Both the position numbers and the translations under genes were made by a program. A stretch of DNA of 37,694 bases from Klebsiella pneumoniae. GTDB lineage: Bacteria; Myxococcota_A; UBA796; GCA-2862545. Positions 1 to 7,282 of this stretch are shown here, one piece after another. The first letter of the stretch is position 1. Each line of letters opens with the position of its first letter. Location of the stretch: the NCBI GenBank assembly GCA_945861065.1, contig CAMASI010000042.1:1-37694 (forward strand), given 5' to 3'. The notes beneath the pieces were generated by a model that saw nothing but the letters and a program-made list of their open reading frames with translations, had not been told where the DNA came from and did not search any database.

Positions 1-1475
1 TGCACCTCTTCGGGGGCCAGCACCGTAACCTCCGCCCCACCCGCCACGGGTCGATAGGCGAAGTCGTGCCGCTTGAACGTCGCGTCGATGCGGATGATGT
101 TGTCGCGCACGCGGCGCCGCAGTTCCATTGAGAACGCGAGAATCTCCTCCATGTCGTCGGGGGTCGCGTTCCCATCCGGGTACAGCAGCTTCATCAGCCC
201 GGAGAACGTCTTCTCGAAGCCGGTCTGGTCGCGGGTCGACACCTCGGACGTGATCATGAAGTGCCGCTTGTACGTACCGGTGAAGTCCTCGGAACGGAGG
301 TACTTGAGCACCTCCGCGATGTAGTCCACGATGAAGCCGTAGCCGTCGGTGAACAGCTCGTGGCGGATCGGCGCCACCTCCCACCCGGGGCTGAATCCGT
401 GGATGCGGTCGAGGAAGGCCGAGTCGATGTACTTGTCAGGAAGCGGCTCGAAGAAGTGCGAGTGCTTCATCATATTGGGCACCGACTTCTGGGTGTTGCC
501 CATGAACACCATCGACGCTTCGCCGGTGAGCTGCTCTATCCCGCGCGAGAACGTTCGGTTCGCCATGTAGTTCTTCATGATGTCGACGAGCGTCTTGTCG
601 ACGCGTTTGTCCTTGCCGGCGAACTCGTCGAAGCAGATGCAGTCCCAGTACCCGACCAGCCCGATCTTCCCGTTGTTGTTGCTCACGAACAGCTTGGGGG
701 CGGTGACCTCGGAGCCGGAGATCAGCATCCCGTGCGGAGAAAACTCGGCGTAGATGTGGGATTTCCCCGTGCCCTTGGGACCCAGCTCCAACAAGTTGTA
801 GTTGCGCTCGCAGAAGGGCACGAGACGCAGGAGCGTGAGCAGCTTCGCGCGCCGCCCGAACATCGCCGGGTTGAACCCCACGCTCTGCATGAGCACGTCC
901 ATCCACTCATCGGTGGTGAACTGCGCGCGGGCGCGGAGGAACTCGTCGTGGTCGATGTTGGCAACCTGGATGGGCTTGAGCGCCTCCACCTGCCACGGGC
1001 TCGCCTTCGGGTCTTCGGCCAGCTCGTAACAGACGTCCACGATGCACCAGACGCCGCCCACGAGGAGCTTGGGGTAGCGCCGCACGAATGCGTCGGAGAC
1101 GGGCACCTTGCGCAGCCCGAGGTTGCTGAACTCCGCCTCGTAGAAGCCGCCCCTGTCGTTCAGCTCCACGAGCAGCTTGTCGATGACCTTGTGGCGGCCC
1201 CTCTCCTTGATCGTGGATTTGACCAGCTCGGCTTGGTTCCGGTGCACATAGTGCTTGGCCAGGATGCGCTGGACGGACTGCAAGCCCGCGTCGATTGCGG
1301 CCTGATCGTCGGTCGCGCAGTGCTGCCCGAGCAGGTACTCCAGCACGTACGTCGGCACGACGGCGTTCTGCTTGAGGCCCTTCGAGAGGTCCTTGCGGAC
1401 GACGAGCCCGGGGAAGTGGAGCAGGAGCTTCCGGTCGAGCGCGCTTACGGGCTGCGGAGGGGACGAATCAGTCAT
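1..1475 (-). CDS. brxL: BREX system protein BrxL (AAA+/Lon-like), 3' end beyond the window
   Basis: BrxL is part of BREX anti-phage systems, where an AAA+ ATPase core is fused to a C-terminal Lon-like domain. The first 491 residues are visible. They begin MTDSSPPQPVSALDRKLL, followed by the family's N-terminal block LVVRKDLSKGLKQ and VPTYVLEYLLG. A Walker A motif GPKGTGKS lies at about residues 232-239 and a Walker B-like WDCICFDEF at about 277-285. The conserved AGKDKRVDKTLVDIMKNYM and NTQKSVPNMMKHSHFFEPLP stretches follow. About 190 C-terminal residues, including the protease-like domain, should lie left of base 1. The ATG at 1475 overlaps the end of a small upstream ORF by 8 nt. Canonical type I BREX places brxL last, after pglZ. 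Here the gene immediately upstream is an oxidoreductase, so brxL is first in its operon, solitary, or part of a rearranged locus. The family call rests on recalled similarity and is strong. Confidence 0.93.
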   Translation of the reverse strand, partial: MTDSSPPQPVSALDRKLLLHFPGLVVRKDLSKGLKQNAVVPTYVLEYLLGQHCATDDQAAIDAGLQSVQRILAKHYVHRNQAELVKSTIKERGRHKVIDKLLVELNDRGGFYEAEFSNLGLRKVPVSDAFVRRYPKLLVGGVWCIVDVCYELAEDPKASPWQVEALKPIQVANIDHDEFLRARAQFTTDEWMDVLMQSVGFNPAMFGRRAKLLTLLRLVPFCERNYNLLELGPKGTGKSHIYAEFSPHGMLISGSEVTAPKLFVSNNNGKIGLVGYWDCICFDEFAGKDKRVDKTLVDIMKNYMANRTFSRGIEQLTGEASMVFMGNTQKSVPNMMKHSHFFEPLPDKYIDSAFLDRIHGFSPGWEVAPIRHELFTDGYGFIVDYIAEVLKYLRSEDFTGTYKRHFMITSEVSTRDQTGFEKTFSGLMKLLYPDGNATPDDMEEILAFSMELRRRVRDNIIRIDATFKRHDFAYRPVAGGAEVTVLAPEEV

Positions 1476-1707
1476 CGAAGTCACTCGTGAAGCGCTTCTG
1501 GATCTTGAGGGGCTGCTTCTTGTAGTGGGTGGGCTTGTTGATCGCTGACGCTTCCAGGGGCGACGCCGGGAGCGGGGTCGGGAGCGGGACCGGGAGCGGG
1601 TCGGGCCCGGCTTGTGGGGATCGCGCCCCCGACGCGCTCGTTGAGCGCGGCAACCGCGTGTGGGGACTCGGCTTGGAGGAGGCGCAGCCGGGGCGGTGAC
1701 GACTCAA
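1468..1707 (-). CDS. Doubtful small Pro-rich ORF upstream of brxL
   Basis: A 79-codon frame opens at a TTG and ends in TGA, overlapping the brxL start by 8 nt (GATGACTGA), a spacing typical of translational coupling. Its middle is a Pro-Leu repeat encoded by the 12-bp tandem repeat at 1567-1602. Only the tail KKQPLKIQKRFTSDFDD looks protein-like. No family is recognised. It could be a small leader gene, the degraded end of a former upstream BREX gene, or a chance frame in GC-rich DNA. The TTG start and low complexity make it uncertain. Confidence 0.25.
   Translation of the reverse strand: MSRHRPGCASSKPSPHTRLPRSTSASGARSPQAGPDPLPVPLPTPLPASPLEASAINKPTHYKKQPLKIQKRFTSDFDD
1567..1602. repeat. Three 12-bp G-rich tandem repeats upstream of brxL
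   Basis: The unit CGGGAGCGGGNN is repeated three times (1567-1578, 1579-1590, 1591-1602). With the flanking TCGGG it gives seven runs of three or more G separated by 2-3 nt on the plus strand. That pattern can form a G-quadruplex. It lies about 90-135 bp before the brxL start, and the G-rich strand is the template for minus-strand transcription. Confidence 0.8.
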
Positions 1708-1708
1708 A

Positions 1709-2344
1709 CTACCGGCGCATCAGCTTCATGGCGATGTTCGTGCCGAGGCCGAGGGTGTGCCCGAGCCGAATGACGAGGATCGCGTAGGCCTCGAGAAGGC
1801 CCGCGTTCTCCAGCGGTCCGGCGTCGATCGCCTCGAAGTCGGTGTCCGCGATGAGCTGGGCCGCGACGAGCTTCGCCTCTGCGTCGCCACCGCAGTAAAA
1901 CATCGTCGGACGCTCACCGCCGAACCTTCGGGTTTCGGCGTGCAACACCTGCTCGAAGGCCTGGTTGAAGGTCTTGATGACCCGCGCACCGGGCGCCATT
2001 TGGGCAAGGACCTCGGCGCACGAGCGTGTCTCGGGTAGGCCCTGTGCCGTCTTCCGAGGTGTCATCGTGTTTGTGCAGTCGAGAACGACCTTGCCTGCGA
2101 GCGAACCCGCCTGAGCCAGCACGTCCGAGACGAGTGCCCATTTCGTGGCGAGCACCACCACGTCGCTGGCAGCGACGGCCTCGGCCACCGTGGAGACGTG
2201 GGCGCGAACGCCCAACTGGGCGGCGAGTTGGTTAAGTTTGCTCGCGTCCCGGGAGAACGTCACGTAGACCTCGTGCCCCTTTCCCGTCCAGAGCTTCGCG
2301 AGACCACTGCCGAGTTTTCCAGGACCGACGATGGCGATGTTCAT
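1709..2344 (-). CDS. NADPH-dependent F420 reductase family oxidoreductase
   Basis: A 211-residue Rossmann-fold protein starting MNIAIVGPGKLGSGLAKLW. GPGKLG is the dinucleotide-binding loop at residues 7-12, and TFSRD about 20 residues later sits where this family binds the NADP 2'-phosphate. VVLATKW, VVLDCTNTMTP and RVIKTFNQAFEQVLH match the F420-dependent NADP reductase/prokaryotic STEAP-like family (NADP_Rdtase_F420). Members use NADPH to reduce a flavin-like or other cofactor. Whether this one uses F420 cannot be told from sequence. The ATG at 2344 is preferred over an upstream frame extension because the beta strand of the Rossmann fold begins immediately after it. The gene stands alone on the minus strand, 234 bp before brxL, and diverges from the DUF4331 cluster. 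Confidence 0.82.
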   Translation of the reverse strand: MNIAIVGPGKLGSGLAKLWTGKGHEVYVTFSRDASKLNQLAAQLGVRAHVSTVAEAVAASDVVVLATKWALVSDVLAQAGSLAGKVVLDCTNTMTPRKTAQGLPETRSCAEVLAQMAPGARVIKTFNQAFEQVLHAETRRFGGERPTMFYCGGDAEAKLVAAQLIADTDFEAIDAGPLENAGLLEAYAILVIRLGHTLGLGTNIAMKLMRR

Positions 2345-2541
2345 GCCTCGGGAGCTAACTCGGCGGCCGTCCGCGGCGGGTAGGAGCCCCCCCAAGGCCC
2401 GTGACGGCTACCGGCTACCCACCCGAGCTGGCCCACCGGGTTCCGAAAAACTGGGCCTGGGTTTCACATATGGAACCCGTCAAATTCGCGCGCCCTTCCT
2501 GTCGCACCCCGACTGGCATCGCCGTGCTGACTTTCTGGGGT

Positions 2542-2614
2542 CGTTGCGTCGTTGGTGCAACGTGAGCAGGATTTGTGATACCTGATCGTGTCGGGGCATC
2601 CGCCCCGGAGACAC
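2542..2614 (+). promoter_or_regulatory. Leader region with two hairpins before the DUF4331 operon
   Basis: The 280-bp gap between the divergent genes holds several inverted repeats. CGGGTTCC at 2437-2444 pairs with GGAACCCG at 2472-2479. CGTTGC at 2542-2547 pairs with GCAACG at 2557-2562. CGGGGC at 2592-2597 pairs with GCCCCG at 2602-2607 around an ATCC tetraloop, extended by GTGT/ACAC. A weak sigma-70-like pair, TTGGTG (2552-2557) and TGTGAT (2574-2579) with 16-bp spacing, lies between them. The last hairpin ends next to the AGGAG ribosome-binding site at 2615-2619, so it would lie in the mRNA leader. The promoter is a guess; the hairpins are directly visible. Confidence 0.35.
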
Positions 2615-2624
2615 AGGAGCACCC

Positions 2625-3227
2625 ATGAAAGTCCCAATTTTCGGACTGGTGTTGATCAGTTCGCTGGGGTCCCGCATCGCGTATGCCGCTGACCACAACG
2701 AAGCCGATGGCACCAAGTCCGACCATATCGCAGACATTGATGACGTTTACGCCTGGCATAAGGCCGACGGAAACATCGTGGTAGCCGTGACCTTTGGCGG
2801 CCCTGGCGCCGACCCGGTCGGCGTGCTCGGCGCGTTGGACAGTGGCGTCATCTACGGCGTTCACATCGACACCGACGCCGACAATGTGGCGAACTTCGAC
2901 GTGTGGGTCCGTTACGGAACCAACGGCCTTGGCGCCACCGGCGTGCAGTTCACCGGCATCCCCGGCGGAACGGCCGTGGTCGAAGGCCCGACCGATATGA
3001 TCCTCGACGCCGGCAGCGGCCTCAGCGCGATCGGCGGCGTGTTCGAAGACCCCTTCTTCTTCGACTTCCAGGGCTTCCAGGACACGCTGGCGAGTGGCGC
3101 GGTGATGTTTCAGAGCACACGGGACAGCTTCGCGGGCAAGAATGTGAACGCCATCGTGTTCGAGATGGATGGTGCCGCCCTCGGGTCGGCGACGTTCAAA
3201 CTCTGGGCCACCAGCGGGAGGAAATAA
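2625..3227 (+). CDS. Secreted DUF4331-type protein, N-terminal half
   Basis: 200 residues with a signal peptide (MKVPIFGLVLISSLGSRIAYA, likely cut after AYA). The mature start ADHNEADGTKSDHIADIDDVYAWH matches the opening of DUF4331 proteins, which begin with a His/Asp-rich segment followed by a D-x-x-D-x-YA motif. GVIYGVHIDTDADNVANFDVWVRYG and DSFAGKNVNAIVFEMDGAAL also match that family. The usual C-terminal half (dimension-fixing FPNGRRL and PYLAPPN motifs) is absent here and appears in the next gene, so the two together make one family-length protein. A ribosome-binding site AGGAG precedes the ATG. Function is unknown; the family is extracytoplasmic. Confidence 0.8.
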   Translation: MKVPIFGLVLISSLGSRIAYAADHNEADGTKSDHIADIDDVYAWHKADGNIVVAVTFGGPGADPVGVLGALDSGVIYGVHIDTDADNVANFDVWVRYGTNGLGATGVQFTGIPGGTAVVEGPTDMILDAGSGLSAIGGVFEDPFFFDFQGFQDTLASGAVMFQSTRDSFAGKNVNAIVFEMDGAALGSATFKLWATSGRK

Positions 3228-3231
3228 GATC

Positions 3232-3900
3232 ATGCGCAACATCCTGCTTTCCTTCTCCTTGGCCTCCCTCTCGCTTGTCGCCTGCGGTGACAAAGCCGAG
3301 GACGAGACCGGCACGACCACCACGAACGAAGGGGACGCCGACACCGACTCAGACTCGGATTCCGACACTGACACTGACACGGACACCGACACCGATACGG
3401 ACACGGACACGGACACGGATCCGGAGGCCTTCGTCTTCCCCACCGACGACCCCGCGACCTACGTCCGCGTAGACCGCATGGGCATGCCTGCGGTCGCCAC
3501 CGCGGTCATCACGTCGAAGGACGACTACAACGCGGCCAACCCCGCGGATGACGCCAACTTCGACTTCGCGGGCGAAATCACGGCCAACGTCGACTTCCTG
3601 CACGGTGCGCTGGACGACGATTTGATGTCCCTCGGGCTTCGGCCGTGCGCTACTACGGACTGCGTGGGCCAGGCGGCTCCGCTCGTGATTCCCGACGTGA
3701 TCTCGGTCGACACGGCCGGTCTTGCGGGCTTCCCGAACGGCCGTAAGTTGCCGGACCCGGTCATCGACGTGACGCTTGGGCTCATCCTGCTCGACCTGAC
3801 GCAGGAGGATCTGTTGACCTTCGTCAACCTGCCGCTGAACCCGCCGGCTAACGATGCAGCGTACCTGGACGTGTTCCCGTACCTGGCGCCTGCCAACTGA
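3232..3900 (+). CDS. DUF4331-type lipoprotein with Thr-Asp linker, C-terminal half
   Basis: 222 residues. The start MRNILLSFSLASLSLVACGDKAED carries a lipobox (LVAC), so the protein should be acylated and membrane-anchored. A 27-residue acidic Asp/Thr/Ser linker follows at residues 37-63. The folded part, with YVRVDRMGMPAVATAVI, AGFPNGRKLPDPVIDVTLG and PANDAAYLDVFPYLAPAN, matches the C-terminal half of DUF4331 proteins. The ATG at 3232 lies 4 bp after the preceding stop. Its GGGAGGAA ribosome-binding site is inside the last codons of the upstream gene, which implies coupling. This gene and its upstream neighbour probably act together on the cell surface. The substrate is unknown. Confidence 0.8.
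   Translation: MRNILLSFSLASLSLVACGDKAEDETGTTTTNEGDADTDSDSDSDTDTDTDTDTDTDTDTDTDPEAFVFPTDDPATYVRVDRMGMPAVATAVITSKDDYNAANPADDANFDFAGEITANVDFLHGALDDDLMSLGLRPCATTDCVGQAAPLVIPDVISVDTAGLAGFPNGRKLPDPVIDVTLGLILLDLTQEDLLTFVNLPLNPPANDAAYLDVFPYLAPAN
3340..3420 (+). repeat. In-frame Asp-Thr/Ser coding repeat
   Basis: Twenty-seven codons alternate Asp with Thr or Ser (GAC ACN GAC pattern), just after the lipobox of the DUF4331-type lipoprotein. Such tracts are common surface spacers in delta-group lipoproteins. Codon third positions vary, so selection acts on the amino acids, but the 6-bp periodicity could still slip in replication. Confidence 0.9.
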
Positions 3901-3908
3901 CACGAACC

Positions 3909-5195
3909 GTGCGTGTGGGGGCGATGCTGATCGCCCTCGCTGCCGGGTGTAAGGCACCAGAGGCTCCTTCTTCGGTGGGCGTGCCACCGATCGAGGAGCC
4001 TTCTGATTCCCGTCCGGCTGCGGAAACGCTCGCTGAGCTCGATCGGTCGCTGGCGGCGTCGATCGTGTTGCAGGCCAAATACGACAATGACTGGACCCGG
4101 CTGGAAGAACTGGTCGGCATGCATTCGCGTCGCGCGCGGCTGACCGGTTCTTTTGACGACTGGGGTCGCGCCGACGAAGCGCTGGCGCGCGCCTACGCGA
4201 TTGCACCGCCCGGCTCGGGTCCGCACCTGTCGGCGGCCCGCCTCGACTTCGCACTTCACCGACTCGATGCGGTGGAGCCGCGTCTGCTGTTGTGGGAAAA
4301 GCGGATTCTGGTCGACGACAATGCACGGGCAGAAATCGCCCGGCTGCGTGGCGACGTTGCGTTGCAGCGGGGCAATCATGCCGGGGCGCGTGCCCACTAC
4401 GAGGCGTCGCTGCTCATCCGCAAGGCACTCGCCCCCACCTTCGGGCTCGCGCAGTTGGCGTGGTGGGAGGGCCGTTTCGACGACGCCCTCAAGGGCCTCG
4501 ACGACGTCGACGCCTTCATCGTGGGCCGCGATCCCCAGACGCGGGCCTGGGTGGACCTACAGCGTGGGCTCATCGCCCTAGACCGCGGGCGCTGGGTGAT
4601 CGCCAAACAGCACTACCGAGACGCTTCGGCCCACTTTCCCGGGTGGTACTTGGTGGACGAGCACCTGGCCGAAGTGGCCCATAAGCTCGGGCACGTCGAG
4701 GACGCCGAACTGCTGTGGCGCTCGGTGATCGAGCGGACGAACGGCGCCCCCGAGTTCCTGGATGCGCTTGCAGGGTCGCTTCATGACCGCGGGGAGACGG
4801 CCGAAGCGGCGGCCCTGACTGCGGCGGCCGACACCGCATGGCGCGTCGTGCTCCAGCAATTTCCTGAGGCGGCGACCGGTCATGCCCTCGACCATTTTCT
4901 CGACGCCGGGCCGCCGGAGGAGGCGCTGGCGCTGGCGCGCGCCGACGCGATGCGACGGCCCAATGGCAACGTAAGGACCCGTCTGGCACAAGCCCTGCTC
5001 GGCGCGGGCCTTGCCGCGGAGGCGAAGTCTGAAGTGGAGGCTGTGCTGGCGACGCCGTTCCGCTCTGCGGAGTTGTTCGCCGTGGGTGCGCGCGCTGCCC
5101 GCGAGACTGGGGATGTGGCCAGGGCGGAGGGGTGGGCCGGAGAGGCGAAGGGGATCAACCCTCAAATGGAAGTCTCGATTGAGGTCCGACATTGA
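3909..5195 (+). CDS. TPR-repeat lipoprotein
   Basis: 428 residues. A GTG start gives MRVGAMLIALAAGCKAPE with lipobox LAAGC; the ATG at 3924 is an alternative. The rest is alpha-helical with TPR-type spacing, for example ADEALARAYAIAPPGS, GDVALQRGNHAGARAHYEASL, LAQLAWWEGRFDDALKGLD, GLIALDRGRWVIAKQHYRDA and LAQALLGAGLAAEAKSEVEAVL. TPR proteins of this kind scaffold protein contacts. It follows the DUF4331-type lipoprotein by 8 bp in the same operon. TPR proteins are known companions of DUF4331 genes, so a joint surface complex is likely. No catalytic motif is visible. Confidence 0.82.
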   Translation: MRVGAMLIALAAGCKAPEAPSSVGVPPIEEPSDSRPAAETLAELDRSLAASIVLQAKYDNDWTRLEELVGMHSRRARLTGSFDDWGRADEALARAYAIAPPGSGPHLSAARLDFALHRLDAVEPRLLLWEKRILVDDNARAEIARLRGDVALQRGNHAGARAHYEASLLIRKALAPTFGLAQLAWWEGRFDDALKGLDDVDAFIVGRDPQTRAWVDLQRGLIALDRGRWVIAKQHYRDASAHFPGWYLVDEHLAEVAHKLGHVEDAELLWRSVIERTNGAPEFLDALAGSLHDRGETAEAAALTAAADTAWRVVLQQFPEAATGHALDHFLDAGPPEEALALARADAMRRPNGNVRTRLAQALLGAGLAAEAKSEVEAVLATPFRSAELFAVGARAARETGDVARAEGWAGEAKGINPQMEVSIEVRH

Positions 5196-5238
5196 CAGCG
5201 GGCGTGGATCCCGGCACTCTAGGTGACGAGGTGCTCGG

Positions 5239-7257
5239 GTGCCGTTGTTTTGGATGCTCGCCTGCGGCCCTGACGATCGTTCGGAGCTGCTTCCTGATGG
5301 GGGCCCAACCGAGAACACTCCCGTCCTGCTCCTGGCGGACTCGGTACTTCCTACCGGCGTTCTTGGCGTAGCCTATGAGGCGAAGATTCCCGTCTCGGGC
5401 GGGATCCCGCCGCTCAACTTTGAACTGGATTCGGGCCTGCTCCCGGAAGGTCTTACGCTCGGCGCCGATGGTGTGATTCGAGGCGCACCCAGCATCGCTG
5501 GTACCTTTGGCGCCACATTGCATGTCACGGACTTCGCGGGTCAAACGAAGTTTGCGCAAATCACTGTGCCCGTAGACTGGGACCCGATTGAAATCCCCTG
5601 TGGCGGCACGGGTTCTGGGACGTTTAGCAGCAGCGGATACGGTGGCGAAGAGGGCGTAGATTGGGCGGATTTCGCAGGATATACCTGGGTGTTTGTGCCG
5701 TGGCCCTTTGACGACACGACCCGCGTCGAGCTGAAGTTCGATGCCGACGACCCGCTCACCGTGTGGGTGCCGCAACCGGGCGCAGAACTGACTTCGCATG
5801 ACCTGCTGGATGACTACGTTCCGTTCAATGTGGACCCGTTCAATTCGGCGTCTGTCATCATCGACCTGGGCACCGATCCGGCATTGGCACCGTTTGTCGA
5901 TCAAGGCGGCGTTCCCGTGCTCATCGTTGCGCCGGGGGCAGGTAGTTGGTCCGCCGACGTCGAATGCACGGATGGGCCCATCTTCGACTGGTTGTGGACA
6001 CTTCCGGTGCGGCAGAATGACCCAATCGACATCGATTTCGATGTGATCGGAAACAACGATGGGGTGCGGATCTGGACCGACACCGAAATCCCAGACTTCT
6101 ATGTGTGGGACGAGACGACCGGCTACGTCAGTGGAACCGCTTTGTCGCCAGGGGGATGGGAGATCGACATCCACGCCGAGGACGCGTTCGGGCGGACGCG
6201 CTCAGAGCGGGCAATCCTCGGCGTATACGACGTCACCGACTTGGCTTGCGACAGTTCGATCGACCTTGTCGTGACCGAAGGCATGTATGACGGCGACTTT
6301 TACGGGCCGTACGACCCAAAAGGCTTCGACGTCTTTCGGTTGCCCTGGGAGGGTACGCTCTCGGGCGTGTCGCTGGCGGCATCGGGCGCTACCGACACGC
6401 ATCTCGGAGTGGCCAGGCCGTACCCTGACTTTCCGTTCTATGCCGACGCGTTGTACGTCTACACGTTTTACGGGGACGCGACGCTCGCGTTGGGCCCTAC
6501 GTCCTACCCCACGTGGTCGAACTTCCAGGGACCCGAGGAGGTGTTCGTCGTGGCCGCCCCCATCTACGGTGCGCCCGACATGCGGTTGTCGGTGACCTGT
6601 GACGACACACCGAGGCCTGATTTGATCGGCTTGCCGGTGCTGCTGCCGGAGTTGGCGGGCGAGGCCACCTTGTCGGCCGTCGGGGGGACGGAACCGTGGA
6701 CGTGGGTCGCGACCGGACTGCCTGCGGGGATCGCGATGGACCCTTCCGGTCAGTTGCGATGGCCTCCGGTGGTGGAAGGCACCTCGTCGGTGGAATTGAC
6801 CGTGACAGATTCGCTCGGGGAATCCGGCGCGGCAACCTTGCCGATGTTTGTCGGCGACGACATTGCGTGCGCTCCCGACCTGCTCGTCGCCTGCGGAGAT
6901 CACCTCTCCGGCGCCTTCTTGGAACCCTACTGGCAATCCGACGACGGGCCGGAGAGCACGCTTGTGGTATGCATCGTGCCGCGCGGTCATCGCGGCCTGT
7001 GGTTTGAGGTAGCGACAACGGAGCCCGCGGAAGTCTACGTTCAACTTGGGGACCCTGGGGTGTCTGCGAACGACATCCTGCAGGGTGAGTTCGTTTCCAG
7101 CCTTGCGTTCGCCGAGCCCAACTTGCCGTCGCAGGTGTTCGTGGACGACTTCATATGGCCTTGGATGGCGGACTATGAGGCGCTTCCTACCCGGGTCGCG
7201 CTGAGAGCCTATGAAGCCGGCGACTGGACGCTGGATGTCGAGTGTTTCGACCTATAG
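5239..7257 (+). CDS. Large lipoprotein with Ig-like (He_PIG) domains
   Basis: 672 residues from a GTG start that is the only start available after an in-frame stop at 5224. The short leader MPLFWMLACG has a lipobox. Residues about 38-112 (LGVAYEAKIPVSGGIPPLNF, LPEGLTLGADGVIRGAPSIAG, LHVTDFAGQ) form a putative Ig/cadherin-like He_PIG domain. A similar module ends near residue 550 (TGLPAGIAMDPSGQLRWPP, SVELTVTDSLGE), with a weaker one between. These modules usually serve adhesion or spacing on the cell surface. The leader lacks basic residues, which is unusual for a lipoprotein signal. The gene starts 43 bp after the TPR gene and heads the pseudokinase run. Ligand unknown. Confidence 0.75.
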   Translation: MPLFWMLACGPDDRSELLPDGGPTENTPVLLLADSVLPTGVLGVAYEAKIPVSGGIPPLNFELDSGLLPEGLTLGADGVIRGAPSIAGTFGATLHVTDFAGQTKFAQITVPVDWDPIEIPCGGTGSGTFSSSGYGGEEGVDWADFAGYTWVFVPWPFDDTTRVELKFDADDPLTVWVPQPGAELTSHDLLDDYVPFNVDPFNSASVIIDLGTDPALAPFVDQGGVPVLIVAPGAGSWSADVECTDGPIFDWLWTLPVRQNDPIDIDFDVIGNNDGVRIWTDTEIPDFYVWDETTGYVSGTALSPGGWEIDIHAEDAFGRTRSERAILGVYDVTDLACDSSIDLVVTEGMYDGDFYGPYDPKGFDVFRLPWEGTLSGVSLAASGATDTHLGVARPYPDFPFYADALYVYTFYGDATLALGPTSYPTWSNFQGPEEVFVVAAPIYGAPDMRLSVTCDDTPRPDLIGLPVLLPELAGEATLSAVGGTEPWTWVATGLPAGIAMDPSGQLRWPPVVEGTSSVELTVTDSLGESGAATLPMFVGDDIACAPDLLVACGDHLSGAFLEPYWQSDDGPESTLVVCIVPRGHRGLWFEVATTEPAEVYVQLGDPGVSANDILQGEFVSSLAFAEPNLPSQVFVDDFIWPWMADYEALPTRVALRAYEAGDWTLDVECFDL

Positions 7258-7282
7258 CCTCGCCGCCGACCGCCACTGGGGG

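Noticed and set aside
261..1490. 409-codon plus-strand frame over brxL
   Set aside because: It is the complement of the brxL frame, rich in His/Val/Glu shadow composition, with no family motifs, while the minus strand carries clear AAA+ motifs.
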